From Teredinibacter sp. KSP-S5-2 (lineage in GTDB: Bacteria > Pseudomonadota > Gammaproteobacteria > Pseudomonadales > Cellvibrionaceae): 64,000 nt of DNA. The notes below the pieces were generated by a model. That model saw only the letters and a program-made list of their open reading frames with translations. It was not told the origin of the DNA and searched no databases. Shown here piece by piece: positions 36,650-46,553 of this stretch (within the stretch, counting starts at the first letter, position 1; each line of letters begins with the position of its first letter). A program made the translations under genes and the position numbers. The stretch lies in NCBI RefSeq assembly GCF_032773895.1, contig NZ_CP120416.1, positions 3,246,001 to 3,310,000 on the forward strand, given 5' to 3'.

Positions 36650-36967
36650 ATGATCGTAACCAACATAGAAATTATCCCCGGCAAACGTATTGCAAAACAC
36701 CTTGGCATGGTTCAAGGCAACACGGTTCGAGCCAAGCATGCCGGACGAGATCTTATGGCTGGACTAAAAAACATTTTTGGTGGAGAACTTAAAGGTTATA
36801 CCGAGCTACTGACAGAGGCTCGGCAAGAAGCAACAGAGAGGATGATTGAGCAGGCCCAAGCCATTGGCGCTAACGCCGTATTAAATGTGCGCTATTCAAC
36901 CTCCTCCGTCACCGCAGGCGCCGCCGAGTTATTTGCCTATGGCACAGCGGTAATCCTGGAAGAGTAA
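36650..36967 (+). CDS. YbjQ/UPF0145-family protein
   Basis: 105 residues from the ATG at 36,650, which has GCGGAGC upstream and gives the standard N terminus MIVTNIEIIPGKRIAKHLGMVQGNTV; an upstream in-frame start would add 20 unlike residues. The conserved core GGELKGYTELLTEARQEATERM and the C-terminal AIGANAVLNVRYSTSSV are typical. The fold assembles into pentamers in known members; the cellular role is unknown. It is followed by a membrane-anchored paralogue and a protease gene, forming a three-gene set. Confidence 0.88.
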   Translation: MIVTNIEIIPGKRIAKHLGMVQGNTVRAKHAGRDLMAGLKNIFGGELKGYTELLTEARQEATERMIEQAQAIGANAVLNVRYSTSSVTAGAAELFAYGTAVILEE

Positions 36968-37009
36968 AAAACCCGGTTTCATCAGAATTCATACGCACAC
37001 AGGTGTTTT

Positions 37010-37465
37010 ATGTACGATTTAATTATATTTCTGGTGTTGCTGAGCCTGGGCTACTTTGTCGGACAGGCATTGGAAAAAAGCCATTTCCGCTCAATAATCA
37101 AACGTGAAAAAGAGCTTCGACACCTTCTCACCTTCAGTAACAGATACCCTCCATCAGTGACGGAGGAACAGAACGCCCAACTTGTCACCGGGTCAGTGGT
37201 AATTTCCATCGATTACTTTAAACAGATTGTTGCAGGGCTACGAGCATTAATAGGCGGAAGAATAACCTCTTACGAATCATTGCTCGAACGCGCACGCAGA
37301 GAAGCACTATTACGCATGAAGGAGGAAGCTTCTGCTATGGGGGCCAATATCATTGTCAACGTCAAGCTGGAAACTGCTTCAATCACCAAAGGCCAGCGCC
37401 AACAGGTAGGTTGTGTTGAAGTATTAGCCTATGGTACAGCCCTGCACGATAAGCAATTTGACTGA
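37010..37465 (+). CDS. Membrane-anchored YbjQ-family protein
   Basis: 151 residues. An N-terminal hydrophobic helix (LIIFLVLLSLGYFVGQAL, about 4-21) is followed by a YbjQ-type domain with the same signature as the preceding gene (GGRITSYESLLERARREALLRM, then AMGANIIVNVKLETASI). It may be a membrane-tethered partner of the soluble protein upstream. It starts 42 nt after the first gene and is followed 8 nt later by an M48 protease gene. Confidence 0.82.
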   Translation: MYDLIIFLVLLSLGYFVGQALEKSHFRSIIKREKELRHLLTFSNRYPPSVTEEQNAQLVTGSVVISIDYFKQIVAGLRALIGGRITSYESLLERARREALLRMKEEASAMGANIIVNVKLETASITKGQRQQVGCVEVLAYGTALHDKQFD

Positions 37466-37473
37466 GGAACGTA

Positions 37474-38358
37474 ATGCGATATTCCAACCCAGAGATACCT
37501 GAAGGAATCAATGTCACGCAGGTTCACCCACTGAAAGAGTTTTTTACTCTTATTGCCGGAGTAGCGGGATTAGTCATTGTTGCCGTCTTTCTACTCGCGG
37601 TCACAGTGCAGTATCTGGTGACGTTGATTCCTTTTGAGAAAGAGTCCCAATGGCTCGGTCGAATGGGGGAAAGTTTCACTGCGAGCATGCAATCAGAGGA
37701 AATATCGGATAACCATCAACAAATAGAAGGCTATCTACAGCAGCTGGCTGACTCTTTGAGCGAGCATCAAGCGTTGCCGGAAGGAATGACGATTACAGTG
37801 CATTACTCAGAAGGCGATACAGTGAACGCTTTTGCCACACTGGGCGGTAACATTGTCATCTTCAAAGGCCTGCTAGAAACCCTTCCCCATGAAAATGCAC
37901 TGGCAATGGTGATGGCCCATGAGATTGCTCATATCAAGCATCGCCACCCTATCGTCGCCCTTGGCCGTGGCGTTGCAGTAGGGCTGGTTTTGGTTAGTTT
38001 ATCCGGTGTGGGCGATGGTGTCGCCGTCCAGCAACTGCTAGGCAACCTCAGTATGTTGACGACCTTAACCTTCAGTCGCTCCCAAGAAGAACTATCAGAC
38101 CATGATGCACTGGGCGTTTTGTCAGCCGAATACGGCCATATTGGGGGTGCAGAAGCGCTTTTTGAAGTATTACAAAAGGAATATGACGGGAAAGAACCGC
38201 CCCAGATATTAAGCACTCACCCACACACGGAGAAACGAATTGAACGCATTAAGGAAATGCAAACAGCAATGGACACCGACACGGAATTCAAACCACTGCC
38301 AGATTTTATTCTTGAACTAAAGAAAGCGAACAAAAAAGACAGTCCGGATAACACGTAA
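37474..38358 (+). CDS. M48-family zinc metallopeptidase, membrane-bound
   Basis: 294 residues. A membrane segment lies at about 25-50 (LIAGVAGLVIVAVFLLAVTVQYLV). The catalytic HExxH is His149-Glu150-Ile-Ala-His153 within VMAHEIAHIKHRHP; the third ligand is expected at Glu205/Glu206 in SQEELSDHDA. The family includes HtpX and the LoiP/BepA-type envelope quality-control proteases. No TPR domain is attached. The operon with two YbjQ genes suggests they act together at the membrane. Confidence 0.88.
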   Translation: MRYSNPEIPEGINVTQVHPLKEFFTLIAGVAGLVIVAVFLLAVTVQYLVTLIPFEKESQWLGRMGESFTASMQSEEISDNHQQIEGYLQQLADSLSEHQALPEGMTITVHYSEGDTVNAFATLGGNIVIFKGLLETLPHENALAMVMAHEIAHIKHRHPIVALGRGVAVGLVLVSLSGVGDGVAVQQLLGNLSMLTTLTFSRSQEELSDHDALGVLSAEYGHIGGAEALFEVLQKEYDGKEPPQILSTHPHTEKRIERIKEMQTAMDTDTEFKPLPDFILELKKANKKDSPDNT

Positions 38359-38451
38359 TAGCAACGAATAGAGCAGCCACTAATTGCGGATGCTCTATTA
38401 CTTATGAATCGGCGCGAAAGATAAGGGCTTCAGACAGTTTAAAAGCTGGCT

Positions 38452-39522
38452 CTATTTCTTAAAGTCCAACATACGCTGCAAAGGAATCATGGCTTTTTTG
38501 CCCAATTCGGGGTCAACTACGATCTCTTTGGTTTTTGTGTTCTCAAACACCTGAACCAGATTATCCAATTCATTCATAGCCATCCAGGGGCAATTTGCAC
38601 AGCTTCTGCAAGTTGCACCGGAACCAGCTGTTGGCGCGATAAAAAGCTGTTTATCCGGGCAGGCCTGCTGCATTTTGTAGAAAATGCCCTGATCTGTAGC
38701 GACAATAAAGCTGGGGTTATCCAATGTTTGAGTGGCAGCAATAAGCTGTGATGTGGAGCCCACCGCATCAGCAATATCGACCACGGACTCTGGTGACTCA
38801 GGGTGAACAAGGATTCCAGCTTCAGGGTGCTGCTTTTTCAAATCCAGAATTCCACGAGCCTTGAACTCTTCGTGAACAATACAGGAGCCATCCCACAGCA
38901 GCACGTCAGCACCAGTCTTCTTGGCCACGTAATTGCCCAAGTGCTTGTCTGGAGCCCAAAGAATCTTCTCACCCTTGCTGTCCAGATAATCCACAACATC
39001 TAAAGCGATGCTGGATGTAACAACCCAATCTGCACGCGCTTTGACCGCCGCGGACGTGTTGGCATAAACCACGACAGTGCGGTCAGGATGTTGATCACAG
39101 AATGCAGAAAACTCATTCACAGGGCACCCCAAATCCAATGAACAGGTTGCCTCCAAGGTGGGCATAAGCACACGCTTTTCGGGAGAAAGAATTTTGGATG
39201 TCTCTCCCATAAACTTAACCCCGGCAACCACCAAAGTCTCAGCAGAATGGTTCTTACCAAACCTCGCCATTTCCAGAGAATCAGCAACACAGCCGCCAGT
39301 TTCTTCAGCAAGGGATTGAATTTCTGGAGAGGTATAATAATGAGCAATAAGCACGGCATTGTGCTTGATGAGCAACTGTTTTATTTGTTCACGAAAGTGC
39401 TCGGTTTTATGGGGTGGATGTGACTCTCGATATTTTAGGGCATCATCCAAATACTGCTTAACCAGTTCTTGCGGGTTTGTCCCCATTTCTTTGTGCAGGG
39501 TTTCCAATTCACTCATTGCCAT
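38452..39522 (-). CDS. nadA: NadA, quinolinate synthase
   Basis: 356 residues, [4Fe-4S] enzyme that condenses iminoaspartate with dihydroxyacetone phosphate for NAD synthesis. Three cluster-binding Cys are placed in the expected segments: [15 protein letters not shown], and C-terminal [16 protein letters not shown]. The N-terminal block [29 protein letters not shown] is family-typical. The start at 39,522 (MAMSELETL) is used; the ATG two codons later is also possible. Confidence 0.95.
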   Translation of the reverse strand: MAMSELETLHKEMGTNPQELVKQYLDDALKYRESHPPHKTEHFREQIKQLLIKHNAVLIAHYYTSPEIQSLAEETGGCVADSLEMARFGKNHSAETLVVAGVKFMGETSKILSPEKRVLMPTLEATCSLDLGCPVNEFSAFCDQHPDRTVVVYANTSAAVKARADWVVTSSIALDVVDYLDSKGEKILWAPDKHLGNYVAKKTGADVLLWDGSCIVHEEFKARGILDLKKQHPEAGILVHPESPESVVDIADAVGSTSQLIAATQTLDNPSFIVATDQGIFYKMQQACPDKQLFIAPTAGSGATCRSCANCPWMAMNELDNLVQVFENTKTKEIVVDPELGKKAMIPLQRMLDFKK

Positions 39523-39720
39523 ATACTCAACTACATAGGCTTCGAATTATACCGGTAATGACGTGTCAACGGAAAAGAAAGCCTTACCAGTAGAACTCGC
39601 GCTCATAACCTTTTGGACTGTCTCACACAGATCAAGTTGCCTGACAGCAGGTCACATAAAAGCATTAAGTCACATCATGAAGATCTTTTCAGAGAATAAA
39701 GAGCGGCTTAAGGCTGAAAA

Positions 39721-39752
39721 TAAAAAAGGGGCTAAAAAAGCCCCTTTTTTAA
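39721..39752 (-). terminator. Intrinsic terminator of the tRNA-Lys pair
   Basis: GGGGC and GCCCC pair over a 7-nt loop with a long T-run on the minus strand directly after the second tRNA (and an A-run on its other side). It therefore looks like a terminator for the leftward tRNA transcript; the symmetric A/T arms could also stop rightward transcription. Confidence 0.75.
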
Positions 39753-39754
39753 GA

Positions 39755-39830
39755 TGGTGGGTCGTACTGGATTCGAACCAGTGACCAATTGGTTAAAAGC
39801 CAACTGCTCTACCAGCTGAGCTAACGACCC
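39755..39830 (-). tRNA. tRNA-Lys (anticodon TTT), copy 2
   Basis: 76 nt including an encoded CCA end. It reads GGGTCGTTAGCTCAGCTGG at the 5' side with anticodon loop CTTTTAA and T-arm GGTTCGAATCC. It is identical to the copy 54 nt upstream on the same strand. The intrinsic terminator follows within 3 nt. Confidence 0.96.
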
Positions 39831-39884
39831 AAAACGGTTTGCCTTACGGCTAAGCGCATGAACGACTTCATGGCACTTTGAATA

Positions 39885-39960
39885 TGGTGGGTCGTACTGG
39901 ATTCGAACCAGTGACCAATTGGTTAAAAGCCAACTGCTCTACCAGCTGAGCTAACGACCC
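39885..39960 (-). tRNA. tRNA-Lys (anticodon TTT), copy 1
   Basis: 76 nt with encoded CCA; acceptor GGGTCGT/ACGACCC, anticodon TTT, standard D- and T-arms. Identical to the second copy. The two are transcribed together from a promoter about 50 nt upstream. Confidence 0.96.
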
Positions 39961-40010
39961 ATAATCAGTTTTCTTTTAGCAACTTCACAGCCGCCACAAA
40001 AGAGGCGCAT

Positions 40011-40038
40011 ATAGTAATGATTTAGCCGCAAAACACAA
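40011..40038 (-). promoter_or_regulatory. Candidate stable-RNA promoter of the tRNA-Lys operon
   Basis: On the minus strand TTGTGT (40,033-40,038) and TACTAT (40,011-40,016) are spaced by 16 nt. They are followed shortly by GCGCC, a GC-rich discriminator as found at growth-rate-controlled stable-RNA promoters. The distance to the tRNA 5' end is about 50 nt. Confidence 0.45.
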
Positions 40039-40072
40039 GTTATTTATTACATTAAGATGGCGTATTTTAAAT

Positions 40073-40750
40073 TTATGCCTGATATCGGGTTGGATCTTGT
40101 ACGCCAGCTTCAATAAAACCCTGTTTTCGTAAACGACAGCTATCACACTTACCACAGGCAACACCATCTTCAGAAGCCTGATAACAGGATACTGTGAGTG
40201 AATAATCCACCCCTAAATCCACTCCGGCCTGAATTATTTGTGCTTTGGTTAAATCAATCAGAGGAGTTTCAATAGACACTCCCTGACCTTCAACTCCAAC
40301 CTTCGTGGCCAAGTTTGCCATTGTTTGATAGGCGCGAATGTAATCAGGGCGGCAGTCCGGGTATCCAGAGTAATCCACCGCATTTACGCCAATGAAAATC
40401 GCCTCAGCTCCGAGGACCTCAGCCCATCCCAATGCAATAGACAGGAACACCGTGTTGCGAGCGGGAACGTAGGTAACGGGAATGCCATCCGTCTCTTCTT
40501 CAGGTACGTCGATATTACTATCGGTCAATGCTGAACCACCAATTGTCCCCAGATCAAGAGAGACCACCTTGTGTTCCTGCACATTCATTGCGTTCGAGAC
40601 CCTTTCTGCAGCCTCTAGCTCAGCCCGGTGCCGCTGCCCATAGTCAAAACTCAAGGTATAACACTCATACCCATTTGCCAGAGCGATAGCCAGAACCGTA
40701 GTAGAGTCCAGACCACCAGACACAAGAATCACTGCACGTTTTTTACTCAC
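40073..40750 (-). CDS. queC: QueC, 7-cyano-7-deazaguanine synthase
   Basis: 225 residues, converts 7-carboxy-7-deazaguanine to preQ0 with ATP and ammonia on the way to queuosine. P-loop SGGLDSTT at residues 11-18; the C-terminal Cys set (SCYQASED...[14 protein letters not shown]) binds zinc. The GTG at 40,750 is chosen because AAAGG lies 7 nt upstream and the N terminus [13 protein letters not shown] is standard; a longer in-frame start would add eight unsupported residues. Confidence 0.94.
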   Translation of the reverse strand: MSKKRAVILVSGGLDSTTVLAIALANGYECYTLSFDYGQRHRAELEAAERVSNAMNVQEHKVVSLDLGTIGGSALTDSNIDVPEEETDGIPVTYVPARNTVFLSIALGWAEVLGAEAIFIGVNAVDYSGYPDCRPDYIRAYQTMANLATKVGVEGQGVSIETPLIDLTKAQIIQAGVDLGVDYSLTVSCYQASEDGVACGKCDSCRLRKQGFIEAGVQDPTRYQA

Positions 40751-40779
40751 AACCAAACCTTTCTGAAACAACAAATAAC

Positions 40780-41430
40780 TTACACGCCGGGCTTATCGCC
40801 CCAAATGTATTTATGTAATTGAATTTGAAAACGAACGTCCAGCTTGTCCTCTAAGATCCACTCCGCCAACTCTTTTGGCGTTACCCCCTCGTAGCTTGGG
40901 GAAAATAGTACTTCACCAACCTGATTAGTCAGACGGTATTCGTCCAGTTTCATTTTGGCCCACTGATAATCCTGACGATCACAGAGAACAAACTTGACCT
41001 GATCTTTGTCTGACAACTTAGGAATATTGGCATAGAGGTTTTTCTCGACCTCGCCCGAAGCCGGTGTTTTGAGATCCATGACAATACTGACCCGCTCGTC
41101 CACCTCTTCAACATCCATTGCACCACTGGTTTCCAGTGAGACTTCATATCCCTTATCACACAAAGCAGTAAGTAAGTGTTTACAGTCTGGCTGAGCCAAA
41201 GGCTCTCCACCCGTGACGCAGACATAGCGAGCACCATATCCGTCCACTTTTTGCAGAATCTCCGCCAGTGTCTTTCTCTCTCCGCCATGAAAGGCGTATG
41301 CAGAGTCACAGTAACCGCAGCGCAAAGGACAGCCGGTTAAACGCACAAACACCGTTGGGCATCCCACAGTACGGGCTTCACCTTGTAACGAGCAGAATAT
41401 TTCAGTAATACGGAGGGATATATCAGACAT
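40780..41430 (-). CDS. queE: QueE, 7-carboxy-7-deazaguanine synthase
   Basis: 216 residues, radical SAM enzyme acting just before QueC. The [4Fe-4S] motif CxxxCxxC is Cys34, Cys38 and Cys41 in [15 protein letters not shown]. The start ATG at 41,430 ([18 protein letters not shown]) matches the family; an in-frame extension upstream is ignored. It lies 29 nt upstream of the queC start and 69 nt from cpoB. Confidence 0.94.
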   Translation of the reverse strand: MSDISLRITEIFCSLQGEARTVGCPTVFVRLTGCPLRCGYCDSAYAFHGGERKTLAEILQKVDGYGARYVCVTGGEPLAQPDCKHLLTALCDKGYEVSLETSGAMDVEEVDERVSIVMDLKTPASGEVEKNLYANIPKLSDKDQVKFVLCDRQDYQWAKMKLDEYRLTNQVGEVLFSPSYEGVTPKELAEWILEDKLDVRFQIQLHKYIWGDKPGV

Positions 41431-41499
41431 AACACATTGAACTGGTGCAAAGCCGGCAATTCTACCGAAACACCAGCTCAATGTCTTATTTTTACTGCC

Positions 41500-42285
41500 T
41501 TATGACGGGAAGTTTAGCTTCAAGTAGTCTCGAGCCAAGCTTGCAGCGCTGGAATTGGATGACGCAGCCTTGTTTAAAAACTCTTTGGCTTTCGCATCGT
41601 CCCCCAACAAATGGTGGACCTTACCCAGTTTAAATTGGGCATCAGGCACTTTGTTGTGATCAGGGTAAGTGCTTAGTAACTTGGTAAACCACTGGCGAGC
41701 GGTCTCAAGCTCATTTTTCAGCAGATAAATCTCCCCCAGCCAATACTGAGCATTCGCGGCATAACGCCCACTAGGGTAATCTTTCAGATGCTGCATTAAT
41801 GCATCAGCCGCCTGGTCATACTTTTGCTGCTTTAAAACAAGATCAATAGCAGAGCGATAGCTTTGCAGCTCAGAAGCCTGCGCCCCACCACTTGCAGTAG
41901 AACTATTCGAAGTCTGGCTATCAGTAGAAGAAGACAATACCGGTCGCCCACTGCCCGGCTGACCTAATTGGCTAAGACGTCGATCAAGATCGATATAATC
42001 GTCAAGCCGTTGCTGCTTTAGCTTTTTAATCTGATGAGCTTGTTCTTCAACCTGACCACGAAGCTGTAACACCTCCTGTTGCACTACCTGCAATTGGTAA
42101 TAAAGCTCGGCGAGGTTTGTCGCTTCTGCTGGCGATTGTGCAGGCATTGGCGCTTGAGTCACAGCCTGAGGTTGCCGTTGAGACTGACGCTCTTCCCCAT
42201 CGGGATAGCGGTCAATAACTTCAACAGCGGTAACAGAAAAACTAATAAGTAACGCAGAAAAAAACAGTATAAATCTACTAGGCAT
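41500..42285 (-). CDS. cpoB: CpoB (YbgF), Tol-Pal-associated periplasmic TPR protein
   Basis: 261 residues. Signal peptide FILFFSALLISFSVTA, then a coiled coil (ATNLAELYYQLQVVQQEVLQLRG...), a Ser/Gly-rich linker, and a C-terminal TPR domain (from about 140: YRSAIDLVLKQQKYDQAADALMQ). CpoB coordinates peptidoglycan synthesis with outer-membrane constriction through TolA. The ATG at 42,285 is chosen over an upstream TTG because it begins the signal peptide. Gene order tolQRAB-pal-cpoB is classical. Confidence 0.92.
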   Translation of the reverse strand: MPSRFILFFSALLISFSVTAVEVIDRYPDGEERQSQRQPQAVTQAPMPAQSPAEATNLAELYYQLQVVQQEVLQLRGQVEEQAHQIKKLKQQRLDDYIDLDRRLSQLGQPGSGRPVLSSSTDSQTSNSSTASGGAQASELQSYRSAIDLVLKQQKYDQAADALMQHLKDYPSGRYAANAQYWLGEIYLLKNELETARQWFTKLLSTYPDHNKVPDAQFKLGKVHHLLGDDAKAKEFLNKAASSNSSAASLARDYLKLNFPS

Positions 42286-42324
42286 GTTCACGTTTCGCTT
42301 TAAGTCTTGAAAGGTAATCAATGC

Positions 42325-42349
42325 ACAAAGGGGGCCTTAGCCCCCTTCA
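42325..42349 (-). terminator. Hairpin between pal and cpoB
   Basis: GGGGGC and GCCCCC pair across a short CTTA-type loop in the 109-nt gap between pal and cpoB, with TTT following on the minus strand. It is a modest terminator or processing stem that would let pal be produced above cpoB. Confidence 0.55.
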
Positions 42350-42394
42350 GAAATAAAAGTGCAGGTAAACCTACACTCTTTGAATCAAACGCGC

Positions 42395-42901
42395 TTATTT
42401 AAGTTCAACGCGACGATTTTTTGACCATGCAGAATCGTAGCTACCGACTTCTGCTGGACGCTCTTCACCGTAACTTACAGTTTCGATAAGGTTGGAATCC
42501 ACACCTTGAAGTACTAGGAAATCACGAACAGCGTTAGCACGACGCTCACCTAGAGCCATGTTGTACTCACGGCTTCCACGCTCATCAGCGTGACCTTCTA
42601 AACGAACATTACGTGGCTCAGCTTTTAACGCTTCAGCGTGAAGCATAAGCGCAGAACGTGATTCGGAACGAAGAATGGATTGGTCAAAGTCAAAGTAGAA
42701 AACTGTGTCAACGCCAGAAAGGTCAACCGCATTCTCCATAGAATTAGCGCCATCAAGATCCGCACCAGCACCTTGATCGGTAGACTCAGTAGCAGAATCT
42801 GTTGCTGAAGCGTCGTCTTCAACTTGAGTATTTGAGCTACACCCCGCCAGCAGACTCATAACCGCAATCATTGCCAAGAAAATTTTTAATGTTTTTGTCA
42901 T
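42395..42901 (-). CDS. pal: Pal, peptidoglycan-associated lipoprotein
   Basis: 168 residues. Lipoprotein signal ending in LLAGC, an acidic Ser/Thr linker, and an OmpA-type peptidoglycan-binding domain with VFYFDFDQSILR and LEGHADERGSREYNMALGERRA. Pal anchors the outer membrane to the cell wall and works with TolB. The ATG at 42,901 is preferred because TTTGGAG lies 8-12 nt upstream; a GTG three codons earlier is open but less suitable. Confidence 0.95.
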   Translation of the reverse strand: MTKTLKIFLAMIAVMSLLAGCSSNTQVEDDASATDSATESTDQGAGADLDGANSMENAVDLSGVDTVFYFDFDQSILRSESRSALMLHAEALKAEPRNVRLEGHADERGSREYNMALGERRANAVRDFLVLQGVDSNLIETVSYGEERPAEVGSYDSAWSKNRRVELK

Positions 42902-42946
42902 TGTTGTCACTCCAAATTGTATATAAAAGCACCAAAACCCATTCAG

Positions 42947-44242
42947 CTACTTGATGAACGGAGACCATGCGGGTTCTCGAACATCCCCTCGCTTAGAAGG
43001 TAATCTGTATTTTACACCAGCATCCAAAGAAACTGCCGCTAAGACTCCCTTATTATTGTGCTGAGTCGCATACAGCAACATCGCGCCATTAGGCGCTATA
43101 CTGGGAGATTCGTCAAGCCAAGTTTCCGTTAAAATGCGCATATCCCCCGATGCAATATCTTGCCAGGCGATATGGAAGATGCCATTTTCCCGATGAACCA
43201 TGACCAAACTTTTACCATCCGGCGAAACTCTTGGCCGAGCGTTATAATCCCCCTCAAAGGTTAAGCGCTCTGTGCGGCCACTTGCAAGATGGATTTGGTA
43301 AATCTGTGGATTCCCCCCGCGATTGGAGGTAAAAATAATTCCTTTTCCATCTTCTGTCCAATTCGGCTCGGTGTCAATGACGCTACTTGATGTCTGCGTC
43401 ACACGACGAAGCTTTTTCGTTGCTATCTCCAATGTATAAATCTCTGGATTACCGTCTTTTGACAAAACCATCGCCAATTTGGTGTCATCAGGCGAAAATG
43501 CCGGAGCACCGTTCAAGCCTCTGAAATTTGTGAGCTGTTCTCGCTCCCCTGTGCGAATATTCTGCCTAAAAATGGCTGGCCGGGATGTTTCAAATGAAAC
43601 ATAAGCCACATAACGCATATCGTTGGACCAGGTTGGGGATAACAAAGGCTCCGAAGATGAAAATAAAACCTTATCGCGCGCACCATCGGCATCAGCCAAC
43701 ACTATGCGATAACGCTTTTGAACAGATTTCCCCAAATCTTCAACGTAAAGTATTTTAGTAGAAAAAGCGCCTTTTATTCCGGTAATCGATTGGTAAACTT
43801 CATCACTGACTAAATGCGCAATGTCTCTTACCTGCGTATCGCTGCCGGTTACTGTTCGACTCAATACTCTTCGTTGCGCAATAACATCATATAACTGATA
43901 TTCAAGCACAAAACCTGTCGGAGATTTCTGCAGATCACCAACCACTAAATAGTTTGCACCGAGCACACGCCAATCGCGATAATAAATTTCCGATTCTTTT
44001 TTCGGAAATGACAACATATCTCTTTGTGGTATCGCATGAAACAAACCACTTCGCATTAAGTCCGCAGATATAATTTGCGTCAGGTCTTCCTGAACATTTT
44101 GTGCGCCACCAAAAGGAACAACAGCAATGGGAGTGGGGTTATCAACACCTTGTGTGATTTCGATGGTCAGCTCTGCACGCGCGCCCAAGGCAAGCACCAT
44201 TGCACAGAGGAAAAGGCCAATTTTATGCATTTGATTTCTCAC
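42947..44242 (-). CDS. tolB: TolB, periplasmic beta-propeller of Tol-Pal
   Basis: 431 residues. Signal peptide ([19 protein letters not shown] when counted from the in-frame ATG at 44,230), N-terminal domain ([22 protein letters not shown]), and six-bladed propeller repeats such as [44 protein letters not shown] and [17 protein letters not shown]. The GTG at 44,242 overlaps the tolA stop (GTGA) and has TAAGG upstream, so it is listed; the ATG is the alternative. Confidence 0.94.
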   Translation of the reverse strand: MRNQMHKIGLFLCAMVLALGARAELTIEITQGVDNPTPIAVVPFGGAQNVQEDLTQIISADLMRSGLFHAIPQRDMLSFPKKESEIYYRDWRVLGANYLVVGDLQKSPTGFVLEYQLYDVIAQRRVLSRTVTGSDTQVRDIAHLVSDEVYQSITGIKGAFSTKILYVEDLGKSVQKRYRIVLADADGARDKVLFSSSEPLLSPTWSNDMRYVAYVSFETSRPAIFRQNIRTGEREQLTNFRGLNGAPAFSPDDTKLAMVLSKDGNPEIYTLEIATKKLRRVTQTSSSVIDTEPNWTEDGKGIIFTSNRGGNPQIYQIHLASGRTERLTFEGDYNARPRVSPDGKSLVMVHRENGIFHIAWQDIASGDMRILTETWLDESPSIAPNGAMLLYATQHNNKGVLAAVSLDAGVKYRLPSKRGDVREPAWSPFIK

Positions 44243-44994
44243 TGCCTTAAGTCCTGTGGGTTAAATACTAATCTTAACTTTCGATAATATCGTTCAAACA
44301 CTTCGGGGGGCATCTCCCGAATTTCTGGAAAGCGATCCACTTTTTTTACTGCCTGTTCAGCAGAACGATCAAAGGCAGGGTTACCGCTGCTCTTAATGAT
44401 GTTTACTTCAACGACCTGCCCTGTCGGCACTAATTGTATCAATAATTCACACTGCATTCCTGTACGCGCAGATGGCGGCCGACTCCAGTTTTGCTCTATG
44501 CGTTGAGTAATTGCTGACACATAGCTTTGAGCTTCATTTTCAAATTCCACTTCAGCTAATAGTTGCTCCTCTTCAGCAATAGCTTGTTCAAGCTCCTGCT
44601 GCATTTGCAACCGCTGTAACTCTTGTTCTCGCGCACGCGCCTCAGCTTCTTTCTTAGCTAACGCTTCTTTGCGCTTTCTCTCTTCTTCCGTTTTGCGCTT
44701 GGCGTCTTCTTGTTTCTTTTTCAGTGCAGCTTGTTTCTTTTGCTCAGCCAGTTTTTTTTGCCTTTGCTGTTCAAGACGTCGCTTAGTCAAGTCCACTTTT
44801 TTAGGCTGCTTCTTCGCAACTTTTTTGGGAGCCTTTTCTTTTAGTTCGACCAGCTGGGCTTTTACAAAATTTGGGCGCTCGATTTTTCGGGTAGGATTTT
44901 GCGGGTTCCAGTTAAAACCAAGCAGAGCCAAAACCCCGGCATGAATGAGCAGGCTAACCAGAACAGGAATAATATAGGTACGGATCTGTAACAC
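44239..44994 (-). CDS. tolA: TolA, energy-transducing protein of Tol-Pal
   Basis: 251 residues. N-terminal membrane anchor ([20 protein letters not shown]) is followed by a long Lys/Glu/Ala/Arg-rich helix (about residues 50-150) and a C-terminal TonB-like domain (from about 155: [18 protein letters not shown]). It spans the periplasm and links TolQR to TolB-Pal. Shorter than the E. coli protein because the middle helix is reduced. The GTG start at 44,994 is the only suitable one. Confidence 0.94.
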   Translation of the reverse strand: MLQIRTYIIPVLVSLLIHAGVLALLGFNWNPQNPTRKIERPNFVKAQLVELKEKAPKKVAKKQPKKVDLTKRRLEQQRQKKLAEQKKQAALKKKQEDAKRKTEEERKRKEALAKKEAEARAREQELQRLQMQQELEQAIAEEEQLLAEVEFENEAQSYVSAITQRIEQNWSRPPSARTGMQCELLIQLVPTGQVVEVNIIKSSGNPAFDRSAEQAVKKVDRFPEIREMPPEVFERYYRKLRLVFNPQDLRQ

Positions 44995-44999
44995 GGTAT

Positions 45000-45416
45000 C
45001 TACTTAGGAGGATCAGTAACAAGACCGACAGAAGAGGCTCCAGCTTGTTGCAAAGCCGTCATCAAGTTCACCACGATTCCATAATCCACTTTATGATCAC
45101 CCCATACAAGCACCGGTGTTTCCGGCTTTTGACGCAACACTTTGCTGACGGTCTCTTGAATTTCACCAATGGGCTTTGACTGTTCCTGCTTTCCCCCCAG
45201 GTTTATATAGAGTGTGCCATCTGTTTTGACTGAAACAATAAGCGGCTCTTCATCTTTATTGTCTAAAGGTGAAGATGGCGCCTGCGGTAGATCAACTTTC
45301 ACTCCTTGCATAAGCAAAGGCGCGGTTACCATAAAAATAACCAATAAAACCAACATCACATCAATGTAGGGAACCACATTGATCTCCGCCATAGGTTTCT
45401 TTTTCTTGGATGCCAT
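45000..45416 (-). CDS. tolR: TolR, proton-channel partner of TolQ
   Basis: 138 residues. A single N-terminal membrane helix with the conserved Asp (NVVPYIDVMLVLLVIFMVTAPLL) and a periplasmic domain ending in GASSVGLVTDPP. Homologous to ExbD. Five nt separate it from tolA and 12 nt from tolQ. Confidence 0.95.
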   Translation of the reverse strand: MASKKKKPMAEINVVPYIDVMLVLLVIFMVTAPLLMQGVKVDLPQAPSSPLDNKDEEPLIVSVKTDGTLYINLGGKQEQSKPIGEIQETVSKVLRQKPETPVLVWGDHKVDYGIVVNLMTALQQAGASSVGLVTDPPK

Positions 45417-45428
45417 GTTGAACGACCT

Positions 45429-46118
45429 TTAAGGTTTTGAATGCACTTGGCGGTGTAAGATAGAAGAAAACTCTTCGGCAAAGGTTTCGTATTTACCGCT
45501 CAATGACTCTGCTCGAGCCGAAAAGCGGTTGTAAGCAAGTACCGCAGGAATAGCAGCAAACAATCCCATCGCGGTAGCCACTAGCGCTTCGGAAATACCC
45601 GGAGCAACCGTAGCCAAAGTTGCTTGCTGCACATTGGCCAAACCGCGGAACGAATTCATGATTCCCCATACGGTGCCAAACAGTCCGATATAAGGGCTCA
45701 CCGATGCGACGCTGGCGAGAAAAGGTAGATTGGCCTCCAGCTTTTCTTCTTCCCGCGCAAGAGCAACCCGCATTGATCTCTGCGTGCCTTCCATAATGGC
45801 ATCCGGTTCGGTCCCCGATTGCTGACGTAAACGGGAAAACTCCTTGAATCCCGCGCGGAAAATATTTTCCACTCCGCCAGAGTTATTTTGATTAGCCTTA
45901 CTGTTTCCCTGACGATACAACTGGGTTAGATCAATACCAGACCAAAACTGTCTTTCGAACGCATCAAAGGCCGCTTTAGCACGAGTCTGGTAGATACCCC
46001 GCTGCACGATCATCACCCAGGACACAACCGATGCAAGAAATAACATTAACATCACCATCTGCACCAAAAGGCTGGCATTAGCGATCAAATGGAAAATGGA
46101 AAGCGGTTCCTGGCTCAT
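45429..46118 (-). CDS. tolQ: TolQ, proton-channel protein
   Basis: 229 residues with three membrane helices: an N-terminal one (LVQMVMLMLFLASVVSWVMIVQ) and two C-terminal ones around SPYIGLFGTVWGIMNSF and VATAMGLFAAIPAVLAYN. Homologous to ExbB/MotA. It forms the channel with TolR and starts 4 nt inside the ybgC end, so the operon is translationally coupled. Confidence 0.95.
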   Translation of the reverse strand: MSQEPLSIFHLIANASLLVQMVMLMLFLASVVSWVMIVQRGIYQTRAKAAFDAFERQFWSGIDLTQLYRQGNSKANQNNSGGVENIFRAGFKEFSRLRQQSGTEPDAIMEGTQRSMRVALAREEEKLEANLPFLASVASVSPYIGLFGTVWGIMNSFRGLANVQQATLATVAPGISEALVATAMGLFAAIPAVLAYNRFSARAESLSGKYETFAEEFSSILHRQVHSKP

Positions 46119-46534
46119 GCAGAAAACTCCTCGAGATATTTATTCAGTTGCAACACCAACTCTGTGGGTAATGGAGCAGGTTCTGCAGTTTGTTCATTAA
46201 TACAGGCAACTCGTACACGTCCTTCAGCCAGGACTTGCCCATCACGTAAAACCTTTTGGTGCATTATTATTGAACCGCGTTTCACTTTTTCGGGAAAGGT
46301 TGTCACCTGAATTTCGTCATCCAGTTTAGCTGAACGTCGGTAATCAATCTGTGCTGAAGCCACCACAACCAAAAAACCATCGGCAATAAAAGCCGCTTTG
46401 GGAAAACCCAGCTCCCGTAAAAATTCGGTGCGGGAACGCTCCATAAATTTCAAATAATTGGGATAGTAAACAATCCCCCCGGCATCAGTATCTTCGATAT
46501 AGACCCGGATATTGATAGAAAATTCGTTTGTCAC
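46115..46534 (-). CDS. ybgC: YbgC, acyl-CoA thioesterase of the tol operon
   Basis: 139 residues, hot-dog fold: VYIEDTDAGGIVYYPNYLKFMERSRTEFLRELGF contains the catalytic Asp and the conserved Tyr/Asn-rich helix. It acts on short acyl-CoA or acyl-ACP and is a usual first gene of the tol operon. It overlaps tolQ by 4 nt. Confidence 0.94.
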   Translation of the reverse strand: MTNEFSINIRVYIEDTDAGGIVYYPNYLKFMERSRTEFLRELGFPKAAFIADGFLVVVASAQIDYRRSAKLDDEIQVTTFPEKVKRGSIIMHQKVLRDGQVLAEGRVRVACINEQTAEPAPLPTELVLQLNKYLEEFSA

Positions 46535-46553
46535 AACAACTCTGAATAGTTCG

